Shown here: positions 47,169 to 54,215 of the stretch, piece after piece
Layout: each line of letters begins with the position of its first letter
How positions within the stretch are numbered: position 1 is the first letter of the stretch
Source of the DNA: JBOGCH01 sp051656645
Lineage (GTDB): Bacteria > Bacteroidota > Bacteroidia > Bacteroidales > Marinifilaceae
Assembly: GCA_051656645.1 (NCBI GenBank)
Contig: JBOGCH010000028.1
Coordinates: 1-60,966 of the forward strand
Direction of reading: 5' to 3'
Length of the DNA stretch: 60,966 nucleotides
The notes under the pieces: model-generated
The model's database searches: none
What the model saw: only the letters and a program-made list of their open reading frames with translations
Told to the model about the DNA's origin: nothing
Program-made: the position numbers and the translations under genes

Positions 47169-47999
47169 TTAATTGTTAGTGTGTTTGCAGCTGGTGTAAG
47201 TTCCCATTATCTGTATATCCTGTAGTAGGGGGCGTACTGCTTGCATGGCCTCCTCGTATCGGTGATAATTATCGAACTTTAAGTCGGCATAGAAAAAGTA
47301 TTGCCACTCTTTGCCCGGCAATGGGAGCGATTGTATTTTAGTTAAATTCAAATCATAGAATGCGAAGATGGAAAGAACGTGTGATAGTTTCCCTGTTTGA
47401 TGCGGAAGAGTGAAACATATTGAGGCTTTGTCAATATTCTCGGTTTCTGTTTTGTAATCATCGTCCAACACTAAAAAGCGAGTAAAGTTTTGCTTGTATG
47501 TTTCAATACTCTCAGCAAGGATTTCTAATTCAAATAGGTCGGCAGCTAATGTTGAGGCAATAGCCCCGCGTCCCATAATACCTTCCTGTGCAATCTCGGC
47601 AGCACTAAGTGCCGTATCGGCGGATTCAACCATGCGTATATGCGGATACTTTTCAAAGAATACACGCGTTTGCGCAATAGCCATATAGTGGGAATGTACC
47701 TCCTTTAAGTCCTCAATACGTTGACCCGGTAATGCCATCAAATTTTGTCGTATTGGTAAAAGAACCTCTCCGGTTATTGGACGTTGATGCTTTGTAAGTA
47801 AAGAATAATTGGGAAGCAATCCACCTGCAACGGTATTCTCAATAGCCATAATCATTGCATCTGCTTTTTTATCAGATACTTTGTGAAATAACTCCTCGAA
47901 AGTATCGCATGGAACAATCTCAATAGGTTCTTCATAAAATAAGCGAGCTGCCTGCTCATGGAAACATCCTTTTCCGCCTTGAATTGCAATCTTTTTCAT
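47169..47999 (-). CDS. pheA: Prephenate dehydratase
   Basis: A 276-residue enzyme converting prephenate to phenylpyruvate. The start at 47999 (KKIAIQGGKGCFHEQAA) matches the family; the frame is open upstream but runs through a terminator. Residues about 1-180 form the catalytic domain (IENTVAGGLLPNYSLL; the segment just before the TRF motif). Residues about 195-270 are an ACT domain with TGKLSHVLSIFAFYDLNLTKIQSLP, expected to bind Phe for feedback inhibition. First gene after a double attenuator. Confidence 0.95.
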   Translation of the reverse strand: MKKIAIQGGKGCFHEQAARLFYEEPIEIVPCDTFEELFHKVSDKKADAMIMAIENTVAGGLLPNYSLLTKHQRPITGEVLLPIRQNLMALPGQRIEDLKEVHSHYMAIAQTRVFFEKYPHIRMVESADTALSAAEIAQEGIMGRGAIASTLAADLFELEILAESIETYKQNFTRFLVLDDDYKTETENIDKASICFTLPHQTGKLSHVLSIFAFYDLNLTKIQSLPLPGKEWQYFFYADLKFDNYHRYEEAMQAVRPLLQDIQIMGTYTSCKHTNN

Positions 48000-48028
48000 C
48001 TTTATTATGGTTTTTATAGTTAACAAAT

Positions 48029-48059
48029 AAAAAAAAGCCCCCGGCTTGTGGCCGGGGGC
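48029..48059 (-). terminator. Attenuator terminator 2, directly before pheA
   Basis: On the minus strand GCCCCCGGC pairs with GCCGGGGGC (plus 48051-48059 and 48037-48045) around a 5-base loop, and eight T follow. The segment GGCCGG at plus 48099-48104 (end of leader peptide 2) can pair instead with the CCGGCC of the 5' arm (plus 48050-48055), so an exclusive antiterminator exists. Confidence 0.93.
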
Positions 48060-48082
48060 GTATTCGGTTACCCTTATGGGTT

Positions 48083-48175
48083 TTACATACACGTCGCTCC
48101 GGCCACTTTTTTTGGATAAAAAAAGAAGTAAAAGTAAAATCGAGTAGAAAACGATATGTATGTTGTTATATTCAT
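48083..48175 (-). CDS. Leader peptide 2 of the Phe/Tyr operon
   Basis: A 30-codon ORF with ATG at 48175 and TAA ending at 48083. Ten of 30 codons are Phe (6) or Tyr (4), with an uninterrupted core FYFYFFFY at residues 13-20. The core is followed by PKKVAG, whose codons contain the GGCCGG antiterminator segment. A ribosome stalled on the core for lack of charged Phe or Tyr tRNA would leave that segment free; a ribosome that runs on to the stop would cover or pass it and let terminator 2 form. Too short for routine gene finding. Confidence 0.88.
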   Translation of the reverse strand: MNITTYISFSTRFYFYFFFYPKKVAGATCM

Positions 48176-48200
48176 CTCAGTATGTTGTTGTTATATCAAT

Positions 48201-48226
48201 AAAAAAAGGCCCCGCATCGCGGAGCC
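48201..48226 (-). terminator. Attenuator terminator 1
   Basis: On the minus strand GGCTCCGC pairs with GCGGGGCC (plus 48219-48226 and 48208-48215) around GAT, with one U-G pair, followed by seven T. GCGGGGCT at plus 48258-48265, overlapping the stop codon of leader peptide 1, can pair with the same GGCTCCGC and so exclude the terminator. Confidence 0.92.
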
Positions 48227-48264
48227 CATATATTTGTGTTTTAGTTTTTATATATAAAGCCCCG

Positions 48265-48324
48265 CTACTTCTTGCTAAAGAAATAGTAAAAAAAGTAATT
48301 GTTAAAAAGGGCTGTCTGTCTCAT
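48265..48324 (-). CDS. Leader peptide 1 of the Phe/Tyr operon
   Basis: A 19-codon ORF with ATG at 48324 and TAG at 48265-48267. Residues 7-16 read FNNYFFYYFF: five Phe and three Tyr in ten codons. It starts about 20 bases after the predicted transcription start. The antiterminator segment begins at the stop codon, so a ribosome that finishes the peptide masks it, while one stalled at the Phe/Tyr run does not. This is the geometry of amino acid attenuators such as pheA or trp leaders in enterobacteria. Confidence 0.88.
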   Translation of the reverse strand: MRQTALFNNYFFYYFFSKK

Positions 48325-48349
48325 TTCAATAATGTTAGTTTGTTGTATG

Positions 48350-48380
48350 CAAATGTATGGATAAAAATGTAAAATCCAAA
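48350..48380 (-). promoter_or_regulatory. Promoter of the Phe/Tyr operon
   Basis: On the minus strand TTTG (plus 48377-48380), 19 bases, then TACATTTG (plus 48350-48357): the full Bacteroidota promoter consensus with correct spacing. Transcription should start near 48343, giving a leader of about 345 bases before pheA. Confidence 0.85.
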
Positions 48381-48557
48381 CATATTTATCTTTTTTATCG
48401 CATTCGGAGAAAAAAAGTTTCACATCCATCGCATAATTATGGAAATGATAATAAGTAGGTTGTAATTTAGCAACTATGTCAGGTCGGTTTTTATATTGCT
48501 TTAGGGATATGCAATAGTCGCATAAAAATTCTTATTCAACCATAATTGTCGCACCAC

Positions 48558-48652
48558 TATCTCTATCCCCGCTCCGCACCATCTATATCCTATCTATATC
48601 CCATGTATATCTCATCTATATCCAAAAGGGGGATATAGATGGAGGATAGGAA
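48558..48652. repeat. Inverted array of 11-bp units (array 3)
   Basis: Six tandem units: TATCTCTATCC, CCGCTCCGCAC, CATCTATATCC, TATCTATATCC, CATGTATATCT, CATCTATATCC (48558-48623). After a short spacer two units follow in inverse orientation (48631-48641 and 48642-48652). The layout matches arrays 1 and 2 but the unit sequence is different. It lies in the 0.9-kb intergenic region between the divergent Phe/Tyr and fimbrial operons. Confidence 0.88.
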
Positions 48653-48850
48653 CATAATATTTGCCAACAATGTGGTGTATAGAGAACCTTTAATGGTGTG
48701 AAGGTAGAGTTTAAACTCACTTAAGATACATTGTCGCTAAATTATGGAGTCCGATTGGAATATTGTGCATTACCAGACAAACTGATTATTGCGTAGGTTT
48801 ATAGAGTTTAAGATGCAATTCTATGGAAATATAATTATTAGTAATATTTC
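48653..48850 (+). other. Possible coding relic beside array 3
   Basis: One frame contains NGVKVEFKLT, a stop, then DTLSLNYGVRLEYCALPDKL before another stop. It looks like decayed coding sequence, as beside array 2, but I cannot assign a family. From 48850 to 49246 the sequence is very A/T-rich. Confidence 0.25.
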
Positions 48851-49030
48851 ATTTATTTCACTTTTATACGTGCTTATTATTCAAATACGGTAACTTAAAT
48901 TATATAACATAGACTTTTTTATAATCTACAAATAGACAATTTTGGGTCGATATGCGTCACTAATTATATGATTTTTACATTTTATCTATGAAATCTCAGT
49001 GCTAATAGCTTTTTTATAATTCATATCAAA

Positions 49031-49127
49031 TGTAGATATGTGTCAAATAGTCAACTATCTAATATTAAGTATTTAAGCTATATATATGTAGATATAATTT
49101 GATACAATGTGATGTAAATGTAGATAT
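49031..49127 (+). promoter_or_regulatory. Three direct repeats upstream of the fimbrial operon
   Basis: TGTAGATAT occurs at 49031-49039, 49087-49095 and 49119-49127, each preceded by A; the first and third share the longer AAATGTAGATATG. A 12-bp palindrome (49047-49058, ATAGT-CA-ACTAT) lies between. They sit 120-215 bases before the first fimbrial gene and are candidate regulator sites. Confidence 0.4.
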
Positions 49128-49246
49128 GAAACATGGTACGTTATTCGTCAAAAGTTTTGAGTTACCGTAATTTTGCTCATGAATTCTTCGGGTAGTTGAA
49201 TATTATCTGAAGAAATATTAATCAATCGAAATTAATAAATACAATC

Positions 49247-50515
49247 ATGACAAAACGGATTTATCTTATCATTTTTCTATATGCATTTTGTTTGCAGGCT
49301 ATTTGCGCAAACAATGTTGCATTAGTTAATGATATGTATGTGCCGGCTAGTGATTCGATTGCTTTGTTTTTTAAATTCGATAATGCAACACTCGACACCT
49401 CTTACAGGGACAATAGTGCTAATATACGCAAATTAGATGCTATGTTATCTCGTTATGAAAATTTGCTGGATAGCGTTAAGATTGTTGCATATGCATCCGT
49501 TGAAGGGAATGTAAACTACAATATGAAGCTATCTTCACGTAGAGCTAAGGCAGTTTATAATTACCTTTCAAATAAATATCCTTTCATTAATAGTCGTGTA
49601 GCATTAGATTGCGAAGGAGTTGGCGAAAACTGGGACGGACTATTACAGGAGGTACTAAGCTTGGAACTTATTCCGGAACGTGAAACTTTAATTAATATGC
49701 TCTCTGATACCTCCTTGGCAGCAGGACAAAGAGAGCAACGAATTAAGGAACTAGCTAACGGATCGGTTTATAAATTTTTGAATAGTTATGTGTTTTGGAA
49801 GCAACGGAGTGCGGTTTCGGTGCTGTTATGGCACAATGGGCAGCCGCGCGCCTTGCTTCCACAAACCATAATGATTGCTGCACCTGTAAGTAACAGTGCT
49901 GAGTTTGCATTAGCGCAACCGCGAACTATTGAAGAGTATGGAATGCCGTATAAAGTGAGAAAACCTTTGTTAGCGTTAAAAACAAACTTACTGTATGATC
50001 TTTGCTCCGGACTTAATGTCTCGGTAGAGGTTCCAATACAAAAACATTGGTCTGTTGCCGGCGAATGGTTGTTTCCATTCTGGAAAAAACAGTCGGCCAA
50101 GTACACATTTGAAATTTTATATAGCCAATTGGATTTAAAATATTGGCTTGGAAACAGGGATTATAAGCGTGTAATGACGGGATGGTTTTGCGATGTTTAC
50201 GGCGGCTATGGTAAATATGATTTTCAGTTCTTTTCTAATAGCGGATCTCAGGGAAACTTATTTAATGTAGGAGTAGGAGGTGGTTATGCGCAGTCCATTC
50301 GTCGGAATTTGAGAATGGAGTATGCACTGGGATTAGGCTATGCTCGTGCTCATTATCACAAATATGACATGGCGTTTGATACGCAATATGGAGATATAAA
50401 AGTGGTGCGTTACCCGTGGGTAAAGCGTTACTACAATTGGATAGGTCCAACTAAAGCAAGCATCTCGCTTGTGTGGTTAATTAATACTAAACGCACAATT
50501 AAAGAAACGAGATGA
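49247..50515 (+). CDS. DUF3575 / OmpA-like outer-membrane protein of the fimbrial operon
   Basis: A 422-residue exported protein. After the signal peptide, residues about 35-130 resemble an OmpA C-terminal-like domain (SIALFFKFDNATLDTSYRDN, then VAYASVEGNVNYNMKLSSRRAKAVYNYL). Residues about 245-422 are a DUF3575 beta barrel (LALKTNLLYDLCSGLNVSVEVPIQKHWSVAGEW, ending SISLVWLI). Such genes begin many Bacteroidales fimbrial operons and may anchor or help secrete the fimbriae. The stop overlaps the next start (ATGA). Confidence 0.85.
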   Translation: MTKRIYLIIFLYAFCLQAICANNVALVNDMYVPASDSIALFFKFDNATLDTSYRDNSANIRKLDAMLSRYENLLDSVKIVAYASVEGNVNYNMKLSSRRAKAVYNYLSNKYPFINSRVALDCEGVGENWDGLLQEVLSLELIPERETLINMLSDTSLAAGQREQRIKELANGSVYKFLNSYVFWKQRSAVSVLLWHNGQPRALLPQTIMIAAPVSNSAEFALAQPRTIEEYGMPYKVRKPLLALKTNLLYDLCSGLNVSVEVPIQKHWSVAGEWLFPFWKKQSAKYTFEILYSQLDLKYWLGNRDYKRVMTGWFCDVYGGYGKYDFQFFSNSGSQGNLFNVGVGGGYAQSIRRNLRMEYALGLGYARAHYHKYDMAFDTQYGDIKVVRYPWVKRYYNWIGPTKASISLVWLINTKRTIKETR

Positions 50516-51489
50516 ATACATTATTAAAAAAATGGTATTGGCTATTGGGAGGACTGCTAATAACAATGTCGGCATGTAAGTTTGACCATTTGTATTACTC
50601 AACGGAAGCTTATTGTCCCGTGCGTTTGAATGTGAATTGGTCAAAAACCAATATAAATTTAAATGGGGCCACGGTATACGTTTATAATGCCGATGGAACT
50701 TTATACAAGGAGATGCCTCCTTATTCAAATCCCAACAAGTTGGAGATGATGTTGCCGGCGGGACATTTTAATATTGTACTTCATAGTAATACCAAGTGGG
50801 AGATGCCTGCGCTATGTTTTGTTGGTGTTGATAACGACACGTCATTGTGTGTTCAGGCGCAGCAGCTAACCGCTTCTAAACCCCATACTTCGGGACATGA
50901 GGAGTTAGACAATATAGCATCGGCGCATCTGTTTGATTTGCATATAACGCCTGCAATGATTGATTATTATCCGCAGAAACCGGAGCTATCGGAATTAAGG
51001 CAATACAAAGAGTACAGTGTCGATGCGCAGCATTTTTTGTCACAAATAGAGATACAAGTCCATGTAACGGGTTTAAAATATGCGGCAGGAGCGCCTCAAA
51101 GTGAACTAAGCGGGATAAGTGCCGGCTACTATTTAATGCGCCAAGAACCTTGCAGTGAGGAGACAACCTGCATGTTCCTGTTAAATAACCGACGTGTTGA
51201 CGCATTGAATACAGGCGACGGGTACATCTCTAAAACCATACAGAGCTTTGGAATGTGTCCCGGCACAAAGAATAGATACACACTTACCATGAAGTTTAAG
51301 TTGATAGATGGAAATCCTCACACGGTAGAGCTCGATGTAACGCGCCGTTTAGAGCAAATAGCGCCATTGAAATACAAAATAGTTGTGGAGTGCCAGTTAC
51401 CTGAGGTTCCCTCTATTGGGGGTGACGATGGAGCTTTTGATACGGGAGTGGACGAATGGCAAGATATCGAGGTTGATATCCCTATGTGA
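50512..51489 (+). CDS. DUF5119 lipoprotein of the fimbrial operon
   Basis: A 325-residue lipoprotein (lipobox SAC). The mature part begins KFDHLYYSTEAYCPVRLNVNW, and NGATVYVYNADGTLYKEMPPYSNPNKLEMMLPAGHFNIVLHS is the conserved DUF5119 block. These resemble the FimB/Mfa2 anchor proteins in size and position and may cap or anchor the fimbria at the outer membrane. Translationally coupled to the DUF3575 gene. Confidence 0.78.
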   Translation: MNTLLKKWYWLLGGLLITMSACKFDHLYYSTEAYCPVRLNVNWSKTNINLNGATVYVYNADGTLYKEMPPYSNPNKLEMMLPAGHFNIVLHSNTKWEMPALCFVGVDNDTSLCVQAQQLTASKPHTSGHEELDNIASAHLFDLHITPAMIDYYPQKPELSELRQYKEYSVDAQHFLSQIEIQVHVTGLKYAAGAPQSELSGISAGYYLMRQEPCSEETTCMFLLNNRRVDALNTGDGYISKTIQSFGMCPGTKNRYTLTMKFKLIDGNPHTVELDVTRRLEQIAPLKYKIVVECQLPEVPSIGGDDGAFDTGVDEWQDIEVDIPM

Positions 51490-51529
51490 TAAATAAAAGA
51501 GAAACATTATAAACAAATTATTTGATAGT

Positions 51530-52708
51530 ATGAAAAAAATTTTATTCGCTGCAGTTGCAGCATCCAGCCTTTGTTTAACAGCGTGTAATAACGAGGTTGA
51601 CAGTGTATTAGAACAACAAAATGAGAGTAACTTAATTGGATTTAGTACTTATGCCATGATGAGTAAAGGAAAACCAATTATAGGGAATGCACTAGAGGGT
51701 GTATATGATAATACGGCTTATTTCCAACATTTTGGTAGTAGATTTAATGTTGCCGCTTTTTTAACAACATCAGAAACTAATAAATATTTGAATGCACAGA
51801 TACAATATACAGATTTGAATGGCTGGGATTACATAAATTCGTTTGATAAAGTATATTGGCCAACAAAAGGAGAAAAATTAAATTTCTATGCAGTACGACC
51901 TTATAACGATTTCTTTTTTGAGCCACAGAAGAAGGGAGAGATTAGTTACAGTAATCCCGATAAAACGTTGACAATGACGTATACAGTGCCAACGGAATTA
52001 ACGAAACAACAAGATTTAATGTATGCAGTTGCGCTTGATGTTGAAAAACCAACGTCGGGAAATTCAGTTAATTTACCTTTCAAACATGCTTTAAATCAAG
52101 TGCTATTTAATGCCAGTACAGACTCTAAGGAACTATTTGTTGAGATTTACAAAGATGGAATTGAAATGTATAATATTAAAAATAGTGGTACTTTAAATGT
52201 TGTTAATGGTGGGCAGCCAGCTTGGACGGCTAACGCTGCACTGTCAAATTACCCCATAAGTACATTTTACGGAGTGGAAGATCCGACATCCATTATAGTA
52301 CATTCAAAACCTGGTGATTTGGGACCCTTGAGTAAACCGGTACCGCTAAGTAACGTCAGTAATGTCCCAATGCTTATACCGCAAAAAGTGACTGCATGGA
52401 ATCCTAAGAATGGCAGTGCAACTAGTCAGACAGGTGCATACTTGAAAATTAAATGCAAATTATGGATGAATAATGGTGGAGCTCCAGTTTATCTACATGG
52501 CTCTGCAGCGGATGGGAATAATGATGGATTTGATTATATATATGTACCATTTCCAGGAAAGCACCTAGAGCTTGTAGGGAAGAAAATTGCTTATACGCTT
52601 ATATTTGGCGGAGGATATACAGATCCGGGTGAGCCAATTTTAACGCCTATTACTTTTGTAACAGAAGTGTCTGATTGGACGTGGGAACTTCCAGAAATTG
52701 TATTATAG
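51530..52708 (+). CDS. Fimbrillin family protein, probable major subunit
   Basis: A 392-residue lipoprotein (lipobox TAC). Fimbrillin marks: IGFSTYAMMSKGKPI near residue 38, VYWPTKGEKLNFYAVRPYNDF, a QQDLMYAVALDVEKP block and the FKHALNQVLFNAS strand. Such precursors are lipidated, exported, then cut by a surface protease (Rgp-like) so that strand exchange can polymerise them. First fimbrillin of the operon and followed by a hairpin, so likely the most abundant subunit (inference). Confidence 0.88.
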   Translation: MKKILFAAVAASSLCLTACNNEVDSVLEQQNESNLIGFSTYAMMSKGKPIIGNALEGVYDNTAYFQHFGSRFNVAAFLTTSETNKYLNAQIQYTDLNGWDYINSFDKVYWPTKGEKLNFYAVRPYNDFFFEPQKKGEISYSNPDKTLTMTYTVPTELTKQQDLMYAVALDVEKPTSGNSVNLPFKHALNQVLFNASTDSKELFVEIYKDGIEMYNIKNSGTLNVVNGGQPAWTANAALSNYPISTFYGVEDPTSIIVHSKPGDLGPLSKPVPLSNVSNVPMLIPQKVTAWNPKNGSATSQTGAYLKIKCKLWMNNGGAPVYLHGSAADGNNDGFDYIYVPFPGKHLELVGKKIAYTLIFGGGYTDPGEPILTPITFVTEVSDWTWELPEIVL

Positions 52709-52867
52709 TTAGTTGTTAAGATAAGACGAATATTTATAAATTTAATTTAAATATTGGTATATAATCTGACGTCTTTAAGAATGGAATTCGACAGAAATTC
52801 GTCATATAATTAATAAAACAACTATTAAGTAATATAGATTAATTATTATTTGAGGTGATTGATTCAA

Positions 52868-52896
52868 GTTGTGGGGGAGTTAACCTCCTCCATAAC
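52868..52896 (+). promoter_or_regulatory. Intercistronic hairpin between the two fimbrillin genes
   Basis: Two 12-base arms (52868-52879 and 52885-52896) pair with two G-U pairs around a 5-base loop, in a 210-base gap. Only a weak T/A tail follows. It may act as a partial terminator or RNA stabiliser that sets a higher level for the upstream subunit. Confidence 0.6.
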
Positions 52897-52918
52897 TTAC
52901 TTAAAAATGAGATAACCG

Positions 52919-54205
52919 ATGACACGAACAACCTTATTAATATACTTATTTCTAACCTTGGCTTGCGGATGCAGTGACATTATTGATTCTGAGCATGTTG
53001 GCATGACAGATGCTTTGTGCTTCTCTGCAGACATAACCACCAAGGGTATGGAATTGGCAAATAGTAATATGGACAATTTCGGTATTTTTGCTTTTTATAC
53101 CGGGACAGATAACTGGTTTGCGGCACAAAACAGTGCAACACCTCAATACTTATACAATAAAACCGTTACGCGTACACAAAGCGGTGGTCAATGGTCTGCA
53201 TGGAGCTATGATCCTGTTATGTATTGGCCCAAACAGGGCGAAAAGCTGAGTTTCTTTGCTTATGCGCCGGCAGCAACGGCACAAAATAATATCACAGTGT
53301 CGCCTGTTACACAAACGGGAATGCCAACACTTGTATACCAAGTGTCAACGGACATAAAACAACAACAAGACCTACTTTATTCTTTACCACTACTGGATAA
53401 GCAAAAGGATGCATTTACAAATGGAAAAGTAACACTTGCTTTTAAGCATGCACTGACCAAAGTACAATTTAGAGCTAAATTTACACCCGGTGGTGAACCT
53501 GCTGCGGGACAATATGTACAAATAAATTCCATATCCCTAACTTCAATAAACAATAAGGCGTCCTTTACGTGCGCAACTGAGCCTGTCATGGCGGGGATAT
53601 GGAATTTACAATCTACGCAATCCAATTACACTGTGAGTATAGCAGGGAATGAGTTAGGGAATATTGCTTTATCATCGCAATACAAGCCACTAACAACGGG
53701 GGAAGGGACTATGTTTCTTTTGCCTCAAACGTTTGGCTACCAATCGGAAATAACTGTTGTGTATACGCTTTATGAAAGCAATGGAACCCCGGTAGAGGAG
53801 TTTCTTACCTCTATGCCTTTGTCCTTTATTTTAAACGGGTTTATTATGGGCAATGGCGTGATATTTAATATACAAGTGGGAGTGGAACAACCGGCAATAA
53901 TTTATGCGGAAACTTGTCCTTGGGATATGGTTGATGTTGACGGGTATTTCACGACAACATATCTGAACATCTCCCGCTCCAACATCACGGAATATAGAGG
54001 ACAACCTATAACCATTTATTATCAGACGGATTATAACTATCATCTTATTCTAACATGTATTGAAAAACCATACTACGCCGGTGAGATAGTTATTCATCCT
54101 GAGAATGGAAAGATAGAGTTTCCTACAAATTTAGTGCCGGGGAATTATAAATTTCGTTTGCGAGCCGGTACTTTTTATCGCATAATTTATCTCAATATAT
54201 ATTAA
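52919..54205 (+). CDS. Fimbrillin family protein, probable minor subunit
   Basis: A 428-residue lipoprotein (lipobox ACGC). It shares the fimbrillin pattern with its neighbour: ADITTKGMELANSNMDNFGIFAFYTG, VMYWPKQGEKLSFFAYAP, QQQDLLYSLPLL and LAFKHALTKVQFRAKF. The last 90 residues (from TTYLNISRSNITEYRGQP) form an added domain not in the first fimbrillin, suggesting an accessory or sub-tip position. Confidence 0.87.
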   Translation: MTRTTLLIYLFLTLACGCSDIIDSEHVGMTDALCFSADITTKGMELANSNMDNFGIFAFYTGTDNWFAAQNSATPQYLYNKTVTRTQSGGQWSAWSYDPVMYWPKQGEKLSFFAYAPAATAQNNITVSPVTQTGMPTLVYQVSTDIKQQQDLLYSLPLLDKQKDAFTNGKVTLAFKHALTKVQFRAKFTPGGEPAAGQYVQINSISLTSINNKASFTCATEPVMAGIWNLQSTQSNYTVSIAGNELGNIALSSQYKPLTTGEGTMFLLPQTFGYQSEITVVYTLYESNGTPVEEFLTSMPLSFILNGFIMGNGVIFNIQVGVEQPAIIYAETCPWDMVDVDGYFTTTYLNISRSNITEYRGQPITIYYQTDYNYHLILTCIEKPYYAGEIVIHPENGKIEFPTNLVPGNYKFRLRAGTFYRIIYLNIY

Positions 54206-54215
54206 TCCGTTTTTT

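Noticed and set aside
48000..48092. A longer PheA starting at GTG 48092
   Set aside because: The extra 31 codons run through terminator 2 and do not match the family; the start at 47999 fits the usual N-terminus.
48160..48372. A 70-codon plus-strand open frame over the Phe/Tyr leader
   Set aside because: It is the antisense shadow of the attenuator; its sequence has no domain or signal and the structure on the other strand explains the conserved pattern.
48385..49246. Invertible promoter segment for the fimbrial operon
   Set aside because: I found no pair of inverted repeats bracketing a promoter and no recombinase gene nearby; the 11-bp array is a compact palindrome, not separated ends.
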